The notes under the pieces: model-generated
Told to the model about the DNA's origin: nothing
Databases searched by the model: none
The model's input: only the letters and a program-made list of their open reading frames with translations
Translations under genes and position numbers: made by a program
Part shown: piece by piece, positions 11,046 through 24,800 of the stretch
How positions within the stretch are numbered: the stretch's first letter is position 1
Layout of the letters: each line of letters begins with the position of its first letter
DNA from: Blasia pusilla
Lineage: Eukaryota > Marchantiophyta > Marchantiopsida > Blasiales
Assembly (NCBI GenBank): GCA_050084515.1
Contig: CM114271.1
Location: 23,870,001 to 23,934,000 of the forward strand
Length of the DNA: 64,000 nucleotides
Reading direction: 5' to 3'

Positions 11046-11880
11046 CTAGCAACACAACACCAAGAGAAGCCATGGCACGCTCTCGGGTCTAGCGGGCATC
11101 TCCGCCATCCTAGCAGCCGCAGCGTGCCATGAATCTAACGTGGACGGTCCGAGCATCCGCTCCAAGGGCAGGTCCATCACCTCCTCTGCAATCACCTCTG
11201 AACGTGATGCAAGAACTCCAACTCCACGCTCACATAGCGTAGCGGCCAGCTGAAAAGCCTCGGCGGGCATACCCCCCAACGTCATAACATCGAAGCAAAA
11301 ATAAAGGAGCGCAGTACACAATGGTGGCCCCTCCCAACAACGTGCTCGACACATGCCCCTCTTGAGCATCAACAATAGGAGTCATCGCACTTGCTTCTCC
11401 CATCGCCCTCCATGCCTGCACACCAACTACATCACCAACTCTCTAGGAACTCTGATCAGGACCCATCGATGGGGTCCTCATTGCCTCGAACAACGTGAAA
11501 GATTGAGGAAGCCTAGTCTGTTTCCTGGCTTCCCCTCGCTATGGATCCAACTGTTTGGCTGCTCCACGCGTCACAACTACGGCTGCCTCCATCTGCGCAA
11601 CCCCGAACATCCAACCAGGATCCTCCATATCTCTAGCTCCTCCATATGATGTCGATGCCATGGATCCGGCATCGGGTAATCTCAATGCCATAGCGGCAAT
11701 TTGCTCCTGTAGCTGATGTATCTGAGCAACCATCCTAGCCTCACGTTCGGCATCTCCCTCAACGCATCTAGGTGGTTGGACTCTACCTCCTCCACGAGCA
11801 GCTCCACCACCCTGTCGGGCATCTCCAGCTCCTCGTCCCCCAACAGGACCACTTGGTGCACGATCTCTAGGCCCACCCTG
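11046..11880 (-). pseudogene. Gag-protease linker region (copy 1)
   Basis: Broken frames encode a segment conserved in all four copies. It has a short heptad-like stretch (MVAQIHQLQEQIAAMALRL, about 11,733-11,677) that could form a coiled coil, a TPSMGP block, and a longer region rich in alanine and glutamate ending just before the protease. I do not recognise a domain. It may be the C-terminal part of gag or a pol linker. Confidence 0.55.
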
Positions 11881-11906
11881 ACCGGCTACTCGCTCTGGTG
11901 CCCTCT

Positions 11907-13140
11907 CTAACTCTCGATCCGGACATAATTCAGGATGTTAACTAAAACACCTAGCGCATGTATGACCATACCTCTGATAATAGTCACACTGATAAACTCC
12001 TGGTGCAGCACCATCTCCTCCTCCATGCTGAGGCACACGTCCATGACCCTGACAAGAGCAATCGCGTTGATGATAGGCTCCACCACATGACCAACAAGTA
12101 ATAGTAGGCGGCTGCTGCTGAGCCGCATATGAAGGCGCACGTCTCTGTGGCACGGCCTCTTGGTATCCTCCCTGAGCTCATGGTGCCACAGTCGATCTGT
12201 CTCGAAGTCCATGTTGCTGCACAAGAAGTGCAGACAATCGTGACTGCTCTCGCCCTGAACCCATGGTGGCTATGCTCTCCTCCGCCATGTTGTGCTCAAT
12301 GTTCTCGGCGTTCTTAAACACATTTCTCAACGTAGGGGAGGTGTTCATAAGAAGCACCCCTCCCACACCCGTGACCGCAGGGTCCGGTCGAGCATCACGT
12401 ACCATGACTGGATAGCATGAGCCTCTATCACCCCTTGAGTGACGTTGATCACCCGGTGCAAGCGAGTGTAAGCCTCCGTAACTTCTCCGTCCGTACCCCT
12501 TGATAGCTCGCCGTCCATTCAGCAAAGAACTCAACCACAGGGTTGAACCTAGGACAAACCGGACTGGACGATGCAACTGCCCCAGTCCAACTCACCCCTC
12601 CTAGAACATCACTAATGGAAGACGAAGTAGCCTCTCCTAATTCCTCCTCCTCATCTGGGAATGGCTCTATCCATGACACGTAATGTGGGTCATAGTAGAG
12701 CCTCCATGCCTCGATCTCACGCGCATATCTCTGAGAGAACTCATGGTAATCGTCCATGGGCGCCCCTTCTAAATGCTGGAACATACCGTTCCATGCTGTA
12801 AACGGGTTGAACTCTCTAGAGTTCGTGGCCCGCTGGAAGTCGCACCAACTCCTAAACTCTGCTATGAAATCGTGCAACTCAATCGTGCCTACTGCAACTG
12901 AAAACCTACGCGGTCCTCTACCCGGGTCATCCATCTCGTACTCCCAACTGGTAGGACCACTCACAATGTGTGGCGATGTGATCACAAACTCCTCTACACC
13001 CTCCCCCTGGTCTGACGATGACACAGAAGGAGGTCGAGGTGGTCCCTCACGTGAAGACCCTCGGAACCTCACGCCACTCCTGATAAAACCTCTAGAGCTA
13101 CTCTCGGGTTCACCACCTCGGCTCTCAAAGTCCCGAACGG
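11907..13140 (-). pseudogene. Gag polyprotein with two zinc knuckles (copy 1)
   Basis: The N-terminal part (13,072-12,449) begins with a basic, serine/proline-rich stretch, then YHEFSQRYAREIEAWRLYY and an acidic patch. After a frameshift, a block with SLREAYTRLHRVINVTQG follows (about 12,475-12,425), resembling the gypsy capsid-domain signature. Two zinc knuckles lie at about 12,100-11,940: CWSCGGAYHQRDC (CX2CX4HX3C, one residue shorter than usual) and CDYYQRYGHTCARC (second cysteine mutated to tyrosine in this copy). The other copies keep CX2CX4HX4C for the second knuckle. The product would form the RNA-packaging particle. Confidence 0.75.
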
Positions 13141-13199
13141 ACGCCGTAATGACCCTCGTGCCCCTCTCACTTGATCACCTGGTCGACGGTGATGGCGCC

Positions 13200-13727
13200 G
13201 CCAACGGTGGCTGCTGCTTTAGGGTTTTGATTTTTACCCTAAAATTGGCCATAACTTTCTGCTCACAGCTCCAAATTGCGCACCATCTATTGGACAACTT
13301 GCACAGCTTCAAGATCTACGATGGCGTCAAAAAATATTTTGAATCAAAAAATCCTATAAAAACTGATGGGGATTGTCGTAAGCCCCAACGTCTCTTTCTT
13401 CTACACAAAATTTGGCAGCGCTTCCGCGCTGATTTCTCCCAATGAAAATGTAAAACCTGTGAAACGAAAAATCACAAAGCTACATGGTGCTCTCGAGAGC
13501 ACCGGCGTGAGTAATCCGCCCCCACACTCAAATTCTACAAACATTTGGGCAGCGCTTCCACGCGCCACTCTTCCGTACGAAAAAATGGTAAAGGAAAACA
13601 ACAAACTAAATGATTCTTGCTCCCGTGAGCACTCCCATGAGTCATGAAGGAGGGTACACGGTCCCTAGCCTGCAAGCATAGCGAAACTCCAGCAAGCTCC
13701 CGCATTGTAGCTCTCATTCTCTCTTTG
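13200..13727 (-). other. 5' leader of copy 1 (untranslated, shortened)
   Basis: Between A1 and gag. It starts with a purine-rich stretch (AAAGAGAGAATGAGAG) directly after A1. It contains two copies of a motif around GCGGAAGCGCTGCC (at about 13,415 and 13,550 on the plus-strand complement). Compared with copies 3 and 4, about 0.9 kb is missing around 13,195. Confidence 0.6.
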
Positions 13728-14239
13728 TAGAGTAAGATCCAATCTCTCTCTACACCATCTCACACCATAACTCTCAAAGGTGTGCACTCTCTCTCATGTC
13801 AAACCAAACCCACTCTCCTAATGAGAGGCTTGGGTAACACTCACAAGGCAAGGGACCATAGCTCCACAACCTCATGCCAAGAGGTTCAACAAAGAGAGAA
13901 TGAGCTCTCAAGCTCTCTCTCCTTGAGGTATACCCCTTCCCTTTCCCAAGCTCTCTCCATGGTAACCTATTCTCCCAAGTCACCTCCTTGGCTCTTGACC
14001 TGATGTAGGAGGTCAAGGGATACTTACCATAAATAGAAAGTCGACCATATACTTAAAATGGTACTTACCTAAAATAGTAAGTTCCTCAATATGGCTCCAA
14101 ATGAGTCGAACGAGGGGAAACCTGCTCTCTCAGGTTTCTCGGGGCCTCAGCAGGTCATCCTCGACCTACTAAGCGTGTCCTCCACTACTCATGAAGACAC
14201 TCTACCAGATCTCACCGATCTATCCTAAAAGACGTGACA
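13728..14239 (-). repeat. Terminal repeat A1 of copy 1 (5' end)
   Basis: 512 bp, starting TGTCACG at 14,239 next to GACT. It ends at TCTTACT(C/T)TA, the same point where A1 ends in copies 3 and 4. No B-type sequence follows it. Confidence 0.85.
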
Positions 14240-14243
14240 GACT

Positions 14244-17200
14244 ACAAAGAAATGTCAAACCATTCAAAAAATGCATGAAAATTGTAAAAAAAATCCTAGA
14301 AGAGCAAGAAGTCAAGTTAACATAGGGGGGATGTTGTGTGTTGAGCAAATACACATTGCAACACAATGTATGTCGGGTTGTTAACATCCACATAACAAAC
14401 ATCGGCGATCTTCCCATCACACAAGTAGATCCATACACATAGAAACATATACTCAGACATGTAAAATTAGACCAAAAAATAAAATTAAAAAATAGCTCAC
14501 CCAATCAACTCCACCCTCAAATCTACATTTAATCATCAAGCCACATCCACCCTCCATCGTGAGGAAATTTGGATTCTAATGCTCATGTTCCTACCAAATA
14601 TTAAAACAATGAGTGCTCTAAGGGCAAAAGATGAGAAAAATGGCTAGAACGAGCAATCTCCCCATCTTTCATACCCTTGGGAAGAGACAAAATAGCTCTT
14701 TCTCCCAAAATAGCCAAAAATGATAACTTTGCGCATAAAGATTATTAGGTGATTGTTGACTTGGTCATCTAGCCCGAAATAGCAAAAGAGAGGTTTTTTT
14801 AGAAATAATAATCCCCACACAATGTGATTGTCTCAAATTTCATTCGATCACTCAAGAAAAAGTTATGTCTAAACAATCCATTAACTCCCTAAACCATTGA
14901 CACTGTAAAACTCTACATGTGAGCCGACTATAATGTGACAATCTCTATGTGAGTGGTGTCCAAAATGTTTTTGGATACCTTTGAGTGGTCCCATTAGGGC
15001 ATGTAATATAGACCCTTATGAACTTCCTATGACATTAAGAGAGGAGTCTTACATCACATGGTCAAAAAATGGTCTCTATATCTCAATGTACCTTGTAGTA
15101 GACATAAAACATTTGACCAACCACTTCATGCATGTTCTTTATCCAATCTTTAATATTTAAATATTTATGAATTCTATAATATAAAAATCATATGAGTTCT
15201 TGATTTGTCAAGAGTATCTATGTTCACATTACTTAAGCAATGTTAACATCCCGACTTAAGTAATGTTCATGATTTCATGTAAAAATCATGAACATCCACA
15301 TAACAAACATTACATGAAATCAACAACAGATATAAGTAGTTGGGCAATGGAGATAAATGAAACTACTAGAGAAAATTGGACTTTTAAAATGTCCATGAAA
15401 TAATACTGCTTATTATGCATAAGTGTTGATGTAATGAAAACTCCAAGAGTGTATGATTAGATGTCCTCTTCTTTGCAAGTAAGTTGTGAACAAAATGACA
15501 TTATTATTTGTTCCACATTATTCATGCATCCATAATCTTCAACGCTATTAACATGCCCACACATAACCAAAAACAATTGCTTCATGTTGGAAAAAATGCA
15601 TTCTAGTCCACTTCTTATTTTATTTTTTCTATGTGAAAAACATGTGTCATAAAATGATAACCTTCAAATTATTTGAGATTTTCATGAATTGCTCTTTAAA
15701 TCAACTATATTATCATTAGAGGATTGATTGTAATTTTCAACACTTTAGTTGCAAGACTCATGGCAAATGATTGACAAAGAAAAATGTCAAATTTTCTTAA
15801 AATTTTGTAATTTCAATCATGTATTATAAAAATTCTTAATTTATACTAATCTCACTAGTATAAATTAGTGTAGAACCACACTAGTCTAATAATTGGGCCA
15901 CTCAAAGTTGTGACCACTTTGAATCTTATTACAATTGGCAAAACCTCTTTTCCGAATATTCCCACTCACCTACAATAGAGAGGGGGGCGGGCGGTTTTAT
16001 GCAAGGCCATAACCAAAATGGACGGGAGGATTTTGGGATGACCACGGTATAGGGAGGTTCCAATGTGGGGACTCCTCGTGGCGAGAAGACAACAAAAGTA
16101 GTGATCATGGCTAGGTGCAAACGACAATGGACTCAGACCTACCATTGGCAATAATGGGAATTTCTATAGAATTATCTCGTGGGTGCTATCTTAAGATGTA
16201 CGAGTATGTATGTTGCCCCTGCGATGCACAGGTGATTTCGTTTTCCTCTTAATTTAATGATCTTTAAAAAAAAAGGGAACATGTGTCAACAATAAGGCCT
16301 TAAAAGGGACAGGTGTCAACAATAGAAGGACCTTGAAAGGATATGTGTCATCACGGGATGAGGGTTTCTCTAACCCCATCCTCTTTTACTTAATTACTAG
16401 CCGATGCCTATGCTATGCACTGTGATACTTAATATTTTTTTTTTACCTCTCCTTAATTCAACTCCCTCTCCAAAGTGACGTGAGTCGACATCATAGGAGC
16501 CCTTAGAGGACATGTGTCAACACCTAATGAGGGTTTCTTCAAACCTCGTCCTCTTTTCATTATATAGATATAGACAAAGGCCGATAGGGTAGTCACAATT
16601 CCCATTAACATATTTTTATGCTACCTATTTGACTCTGTTTTCAATATGCCTAGCATGGAGGCTATTAAAAATAAAAGAACCCTCCTCTCTTAATCATACT
16701 ATTAAGGGCGTTAGCCTTTGCTAAGAAGCTTCTAGGGAACGCCACATGTGAAGCCGGTCAAATATCCAATTATTGTTTAATTTTCCCTATACTAAGCTAA
16801 GATTTGAATAGAAAAATATTCTATTTAAAATAATACTTTTTATTTTTAAAGACAAATTAAAAATATCAAAAAACAAATTTTTAAAAAATTATCAGTTTAT
16901 TTTTTAATTTTATTATTTTTCAGCATTTAAGGAAAAATTTTAAAATTAAAATTTCAAATTAATTTTACCCTATATTAAGTAAAAACAAGAACTGGTAAAG
17001 TTTTCATAATAATTATTTATTTATAATTAACTCAAATTAAAATATCTTTCCCTATTTAATCTTTCCTCATTTGAAAATATCAAATTATTTTTTCTCAAAA
17101 AAAATTTAAAGTTCAGTTGAGGGGAAATTAATTTTTCTTTTGGGAAAAAATTGAAAGAATAATAGGACACTAATGGGAAAAAAAATATTTTTCAAAATAA

Positions 17201-17490
17201 GGGAAGACATATTATTCCTATTTATTTTTAACTTTAAAATTAGATTGGGAGAAAATTTAATCACTCTTTTAGGAAAAAAATAAATTATTTTCTTTTATTT
17301 ATTGAAAGGCAAGGATTGGAACGGATAAATTATTTTTCAAAATTAAAAAACAAATCTATGAAAAATCGTCTTGAAAGAATTAGATGTATTATAAAAAATT
17401 TCATGTTCTTTATTTTTTATCGTAGTTTTAAAAATCAAACTTGTGTTTCCAAGTGAATGGCAATGAAGAACTGTAAAAATTTAGGCCTGC
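14244..17490. other. AT-rich stretch, no gene recognised
   Basis: No convincing reading frame. The part from about 16,780 to 17,460 is very AT-rich. A small inverted repeat (TTTCATGTAA...TTACATGAAA) lies at about 15,270-15,322. Two diverged direct copies of a block with GTGTCA...TGAGGGTTTCT...CCTCTTTT lie at about 16,340-16,395 and 16,510-16,560. These suggest old transposon debris, but I cannot name a family. Confidence 0.5.
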
Positions 17491-18878
17491 CTACCTACAA
17501 GTGTCCATTATGAGCTCATTAAAGGGTCGATTCCATGGGCCCACGCGGAGGTCGCCACGACCGTCCACAAATCCGATGATCACCAATCCACAGTGACATA
17601 AGCACACGAAGCTCAAAAAGCCGAGGATCACAAATAAGTGGAGTGAGAATAAGCCCCAAAATCCGAGGATCACAAAGCCCGACTTAATGATCGCCAAGAC
17701 GGCGGGCTGCGTTCGGCGTACTTTCTCAAGGCGGAGGTCGTGATCAATTCCGTAAAATGTCAAACAGAATGAACCCGATATATTTCATCACCGGACATCA
17801 GTCAAAAGAAGCGATCCTGATCGATTCCATCACCGGACGAAAAGAGAAAATGATTTTCTCGACAAAGCTCGAATCTGGACGGTCGGACGCACATTGGAGA
17901 TCCGTCCCGAAGTTGGGGCGGGTGGATTAGAGTATGTTGCCTGACCAGAAGAGATATAATTGATGATGGCCGCTGTGGAATTTCGTGTTCGTCATGGCAT
18001 CGCTCATTTGGAGGGGGATTTGACAGACGGGTGAATGGACGGATTCCGTCATAGTGCTGCCAGATCAAACCTCCATCTCTCGAGTGCGTTCGCGTTCTTG
18101 AATCCGGTTTACCGTCTGCGCTACTGGTCGAAACGCCTTTGCAGCTGCTGTGCTCGAGGTTCAAATCTCAAAAGGGACAAGCGACTCTCAAAAAGCAATA
18201 CCCGAGAGAAGCTACAACTTTTCAGGATTTGGGAAAGCTAGATGGAAGCAAGAACGTTTTGAGATCAAACCGTGCAGGTTCCAAAGAGGTTCGGTTGGGA
18301 GATGTAATCTTCAGCGGATCAGCCATACATATTTTCGCCATGTGATTATCACGTACACTTTCAGTTCGAATCTAGCAATTTAGGAACTGCTCGTGTTATT
18401 TGATACGGGAGCCATCGGCATCCATGAGGTTGACAAACCAATCCACTACTCCGTTCTGGATTGCTTAAAACACAGTCTTCCCCAAAGGCGTTATACCCTG
18501 CAGGTTGCATAGAAGATGCGTGTAGATCAACAACATACATTGGCAAACAGGGCCCTGAAGAATTAGTAGTACCTCGGCCCTCCCTGAGATGGGAAATACG
18601 CTCCGATGACCTAGAGGAAAACCCGTTTCCATCTCTTCAGCTTAAAGAGGCAGTGCCTGCCCGCCCAGAGATTGAGATGGCAGCCACTTCGCCAACCACA
18701 TGATTTGATGTCACGCCTCCTCCGATTCTGACCCTACTACAAAACCTCATTCCTCCCTGTTCTATTTGGTGGATCTGACACTGCCTACAATAAAATTACA
18801 TTCGTCGGGGAGCTAGGGCTGATGTTCATTTTGCATTTGGTGCTGTGATTTCAACCCATTCATTACTGTGACTTCCAC
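17491..18878. other. 3' flank of the FLVA gene; no gene recognised
   Basis: This lies downstream of the FLVA stop codon and probably holds its 3' untranslated region near 18,700-18,878. Small frames exist on both strands (for example 17,802-18,164 minus and 18,461-18,703 plus), but none shows a recognisable motif. A short direct repeat (CCGAGGATCACAAA) occurs at about 17,622 and 17,662. Confidence 0.4.
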
Positions 18879-21800
18879 TCAGTAACGCGCTCCTGTCTTC
18901 CGGTAATGAACAGCGGTAAGGGTCTTATCGTCCTATACAACGATGAATGAAGTACACATGTCAGCCGCTCTAAATGTAGATGTGCAATTACAAGATGCAG
19001 GATACAAACCGAAGCGATTACCAGCTCAGAAGGCGAGTAGTGCATTGGTATTTCGGAGATCGATAAACACAGTCATGCCTTCCCATGATGAAACGTTCTT
19101 TAGGTGTTAGCTCATGGAGATGCTGTGAAAAGGAATAGAGGAACGAACAAATTGAGACAGTTACGAATCTGTGGGATAGAAGTACCTGAAGTGCTCCAGC
19201 TTCTACTGTAGCATACAACACCCAGTGATCACCTGTCTCCAAACGGCTTCTCACAGTGCACTCCATCCAAGATATCTGCAAGCAGTGATGTGCCTTAGTT
19301 CGTAGATCATGGCACTTCAGAACTGATCTGACTGATCCCAACTTTTCGTTGAGAGCCTTTTCGAAGGTCTAGAGTCGTCTGTTTTCTCTTCAGTGATTCA
19401 CTTAATTCAATGTTGGAGAAATTAGAGATTGTAGACAGCATTACAGATATCTGGTGACTCCTTAGAGCCACCAGTTTTAGCATCATGAGGCACAGTAAAA
19501 CTCATCCGACTAATCTGAACTCCCCCCTGGAGAACCATTCCGAGCACCTGGAGACACCTATTTTCTCCAGAGGTTCACTCAATTCAATGTGTGAGGAGTT
19601 AGAAAAAGAAAACAGAACAGAACTACAGATATCTGGTGACTCAGTTTTGGCATGATGAGGCACAGTAAATCACACTTCTTTGGAGAAAACGATCCACCGC
19701 ATATAACAAGTAGATTGGAAACGATGGTAAAAATTGTATCTCATTGTTGGAATAAAAGAGCCTTATTCAAGAAGAAGTGGGGTCGCTCCGAAACTCATGC
19801 CTTGTACTCATGTAGTACAAGGCACTTTGGGATAGAGAATACTCGGCTTTGTGAAGGTCACTGAATTCACGGCGTGCATAAGCAAAATCAATACAGTACA
19901 CCTACCGCATCGTTGAGAATAACTCCGCCATTGCTTGCTACTTTGGTCTCAAGGCCTGCTAGACGCGGCTCTCCGGGCTTGAATGGCTTCAAAAGCTGTT
20001 TCGCAATAGCACCACTCTTGTTCTGGCCGAGCACGTTAAGCACGAACTTCCCTCCTACCAACACAAGTCCTTCCACCGCTCTGTCTTTGGCTACCTGCAT
20101 GGATGATAACCTTCACTAAGATGTAAAGCAGAAATTTTTTGATCAATCCGATCAAGACTGCATCTCCCAAGCATTACATCATCTATGAGAACATCAGGAT
20201 TCTTGCGTTAATACAGAAAACCTGTCAGCATGCTTCTCCCAACCACACCCAGGTCTTAACCATACTACCACTCTTTCAGTGCTTAGTCAACTAATTCACC
20301 GCAGGGAGACACTTCCCAGTCGGAAATGATAAACCAAAAGACCATTACAACAACTCTTGGTTTCTGAGAGAATCTTCTCAAGTCTGGGAGCTCAGTTCCC
20401 CTGTTTAAGTTTTATCCACTATCACATCGTCAAGTACATTGTGGCAGTTCGGCTTCGAGCACCTTATAACATCTCCAACCTTATTGGCTTTGGAGAGATT
20501 CCAACTATCAGCAGAGGCATTATACCTTCAACTAAACAGTCCACTAGGAAAGTTTCAAGAGAGAGTGGAAAAGTCGCTATGGAAACACAACTACCTTGAC
20601 AATTCACCTCTGTTACAAACGGTATGGCCAATTGTGTGCACACATGAGAGTTGAAAACTGCCATTCATCTTTACAGGATAGATGTATTGAGACTCACCGC
20701 TACAGTAAGGCCTGGAGGAACAAAACTAGCTTGGCTCACCCACGATGCTAGCATGGCACTCTCTGCATCTCCATCTCTTGCTGTCAAGACGCACAAGGAG
20801 CCCACTACTCTCCCTACTGCCTGTCGCCATCCTCACAGTTACAACTATTAGTGAATCCATCCGCAACACTTCTTACTTCTGCAAAATCTGCACACCATCT
20901 AAGACAGAATTGGGGAGAGTATACAAACTCATGACTTTCGTTGTCGATTCAAGTCTTTTCAAGCATTGTAGATGCTGGAAAAATGAAGTTGTAGCTTAAA
21001 TATGAGTCACAACATCTGTACGTGACAATGCTGAAGAAACCACTTGCTTTTCAGTAAGCGATCAAAAGCATTTCTGATCGGAAGTTATCAATCTTACACA
21101 TTGCAAGTGAGACTGAAATCCAGTTACGTCATCATGAAGCACAGACAAGAAACACACAAACCTGTTCAACATTTGAAGCCACCGTGAATTGGGGAGAAGC
21201 CTCCGTGCGCCTCTTCAAGTTGAATCTCTTCACTGCTTGTGCCAAGTCCGTCCCACTTTCCTCACAAAGTTGTAGTGTTGCCTCAGTGGGCTGCATTTTA
21301 AAGTCCAACATTCCTTTAGAGAGACTTGCTGAAGCAGAAATCTCATGTAAAATTGTACAAGTGTGCAAGTGGTGACACAAGAAATTGCAATTGGGGGCGG
21401 AAAGAGAGCTGAGGAGGAAATTAAAACTTGGGGTCCCAAGTAAGGCACCGGTGCTTGCCTTGAACTTACACCGGATGGTTGGGAAAGCCAAAGTAAAATC
21501 ACAGTCTTTCAAACGCTGCTCGATCATATCTACCGCCTCTCCACTCCATCCAAACGATCCAAACACACCGCAAGGCTTCACTTTTGAGTTATCATCCCTC
21601 AAAATTACTCCCAACGCGTTCTGCCACAGTGAACATTGCCGCAGTCAGAACAACTTTACTCCGATCAAGAGATGAGTATATTCTCCGAACCTGATTTGGA
21701 GGCTCTGGACTAGATACGAGGTAGGTGACTTCTGCCAGATCTGAAAAATTGACGGAGTGATGACGATAACTATTCGAAGACATAGGTTAGCAGGCTGACC

Positions 21801-24800
21801 ATGGACGAACTCTTAATGCTTCAAAACCTCACAACAATCATTCTGTTTCAAAACTCAAATAGGCTGAAACAATTATTGTGAAGGGATTAATCGAGAGGAA
21901 TCATGAAGCATCACATCTTGACAGATTATTATATTACCGATATTGGAGTTGGCATGTGACCTCCGAGTGTAGGACTTCCGATGACAAACCCAGAACAACG
22001 TTGGAGAGATGAAATAAGCTCCTCAGTTGAACATACTTCCATGTTCAGTGTTTCAATCCCAACACCAGCTTTGCTTATACCCCGACTAGTAGTCATAGGT
22101 CAACAATTCGAAATAAAATTAGTTCTAAAATAGGGTCGTGCTTTTAACTGCCTCCCGCAGAACGGGAAACACATACTTATCACGACTTCTCACTCTCTGT
22201 TGGGTCACTTCATCAACTCGTTCAAGCAGACAGAAACCTAAATGTTTAGACGGCCAATGCCTAGAATTGTGATTGAGCCAGAATTCCATGATGCAGTGAA
22301 GGATTCACAAGTCAGAGGACTTCAAGCAGCACAGAAAATCGTTTCGTTTAATAAATCTTTGAAATATCCATATTTTCTTATCCCAATCCTCAAAATTTCT
22401 GTACATGGAACAACTATAGATCATTGCGGAGTAGCCGAAGTTGGTTAGGCAGGACTTAATCCTCTACATATTTGTCTTTGGGTTAACCAAAGGAAATTCA
22501 AGAGGACATCGCTATGTACCTGATCGCTTGGGCTAGCGCAGTGGTGTTTCCATAAGCTGAGGCGTATATCACAGCAATAGTTGCATCTGCTGCATGCTTC
22601 AGTTTATCTGTTGTCCACTGCAGTAAGCTCTAGGATGAGACTGTTTTTTTCCTGAACAGTTGCTTGATGCAGACAGTACACTACTAGCATCGTAGAACAG
22701 TGTCAAAAAATTTGTTGACGTGAATGGATTCAAAAGCAGATTTGGCTTCTTCAACTTGTGATCTTCAGTGCGTTTGAATTCATCTGATCTCATGGGCATT
22801 AGGGCTATAGACCCAAAGAAGTAGGAACTTACTTATGTGGCACACGAGATGAGCGTCCATGAGCAACTATATGTCATGCATATAACAAAGCTGGAGATAA
22901 CCTAGAGCTTACCTCACCATACTCGCGGACAAGTTCTGTAATTGTGGAACGCACAATGGGTCCATGGAGAGGACAGATAGCAGTTGTCACTAGTTTCCCT
23001 TCACCTTCATCGAAGAGCAAAGATTTACTTATGGGTAATTTGAAGACTTCCAGCACAGTTGTTGCTAAGAACTTCACATCTGCCTGTATCAGAAAAATGT
23101 GCACAAGGGCATGAATACGTTCAGCATACATAGACAACTCCGGTGCTTCTGTGGGTGCTACCACTGATGGTCCAAAGATAAGTTAGGCAAGGCCCGCCAG
23201 TAATTCGGAGAAAGGTCGAAAACTTCGAGCTATAAGTGACGACCAAGCAGATGACATAAAACGTCACAATGACAAATTTGTGACCCTACAGCAGCTATGA
23301 AACAGATGGACAAGACTTGTAAATGAAACAATTCTTCAGATAGAATCAAACATCGCGCACAAAGAACCACGCGAAAAACACCTTTGCTCGATGACCCCGC
23401 AGAAAAGATGCATGTTTTCAAGTCTACAAACCTTCACAACATCAACGCCTGTCCTCCCCTTGTAGCTGGGCTTTGTATATTGCGCAACCACAGGCAGTTT
23501 CCCCAAAGCAGCCTCCGCCTGTATGACAACAAACCAGAGCTGATGATCAAATCTCATGCGCCTCATAAGTCTACACTACAATTATTATGGAGCTCATGCA
23601 TATTTGCACCAGGTGAGGTTGTACCGATTTCTAGGCACACGATGATTGCAACACACATTCTAATCCACTGAATAAGCTCCATCTTGTGTACAAACTAAAC
23701 GACTACTGCGCAGTCATAACATTGAAGTAGACCTGTCTTGGTGAAGGTCCAAGCATGCAGTCGTAAAAGTAACGCCAGTCTTCTCCATATGCATCCCAAC
23801 CTCCAATGTCGTAGTCGTTGGGCTCGCAAACATGTGCACTGACAACAGCAAAATGAATCAGCATGAGCCCAATTGGTGTCTAAAATCTCAGATTTCTTTC
23901 TAGGACGCAAAAGCCATCACATATTTTTTCAAAGCCATTGAAGACCGCGATTATAAGGAGGACAGTGAGGGTGTGATTGCGTCCTCTGTCTGAACGGCTT
24001 GCATCAATTTGATACAGATTAATTCCATAAAACACGGAAAAGCTTGAGTCAAAAAATACAATTGTGCGAGAAGATCACAAATACGTGCAATCTCGAACAA
24101 GCTCAAGATTCGCATCCCAGCAACCACAGAGTAGATGAAATAGCTTCTGCATTCTAGCAACAAGCCTACATTGTCATCAGCACAGACCTTTCAATCCTGG
24201 AAGAAAAGTTATCCGCCTTGAACACCATTAAGAGAAAGCTGATTGCTAATAGTAAGCCGACGCAGTTTTGTGACTTTAGGGGGACGAACCTGAAAATCTT
24301 CTGTGAAAACAACAGTTGCGTTGCAGGATCATAAGTGCACATTCCATCAGGCCATCGAGGTGTTGGAGTCAAGATAAATTGAAGCTCATGTCCTGCACGC
24401 CAGCAGTACCTTGATTCTTTTTATGCACCGATGATGATCAAAACCAAGAGCACTCAAATTCACATGATTTGACGTAATGCACATCGCACATCAGCTAGAC
24501 AACAATCACGTGAAGTATTTTCACATACGATCATCCTTTCATCCATCCTCATGGATACCCTGGCTACAACCTCGAATCAGCTAGATCCTAATGTTGAGGA
24601 CGGAGGTAATTGGTCATTTCATAAAAGATACCCGCATTTTTAGTTACAGAATTGCATGTAGATTGCATGAGTGCCTGCAAGATGTATCCTACCTCCTCCA
24701 AGATCAAGCCCATCGCCTGGTCGTACAACTTTGATTGAGATGGATTTTTCTACGGGACTATCTGCAAGTGAATTTCTCAACAACAGCGCTGCTGGGTTGG

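Larger units (their letters stand above)
4981..14239 (-). mobile_element. Methyltransferase-carrying Ty3/gypsy-like retroelement, copy 1 (near full length)
   Basis: The element runs from TGTCACG (5' end, at 14,239 on the minus strand) to CGCACGACA (3' end, at 4,981) and is about 9.26 kb long. It is flanked by GACT at 4,977-4,980 and 14,240-14,243, a perfect 4-bp target duplication that fixes both ends. The internal order on the minus strand is leader, gag, linker, protease, cytosine methyltransferase, reverse transcriptase, RNase H, integrase, PHD finger and 3' untranslated region. The ends are a 512-bp repeat A1 at the 5' side and B1-A2-B2 at the 3' side. Every coding block is broken by stops or frameshifts. 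The leader is about 0.9 kb shorter than in copy 3. It is the best copy here because both boundaries and an intact-looking PHD finger are present. Confidence 0.85.

Noticed and set aside
4981-14239. Element assigned to tyrosine-recombinase (DIRS/Ngaro) retroelements because of split direct repeats
   Set aside because: A DDE integrase, a gypsy-type protease and a 4-bp target duplication are present, and no tyrosine recombinase was seen.
16190-16580. Possible Helitron end (short GC hairpin near CCTGCGATGCACAGG, then AT-rich tail)
   Set aside because: No CTRR terminus after the hairpin at a convincing distance and no matching 5' end.
18130-18185. GAGGTTCAAATCTC resembling the T-arm of a tRNA
   Set aside because: The T-stem does not pair beyond three bases, and no anticodon or acceptor stem can be formed around it.
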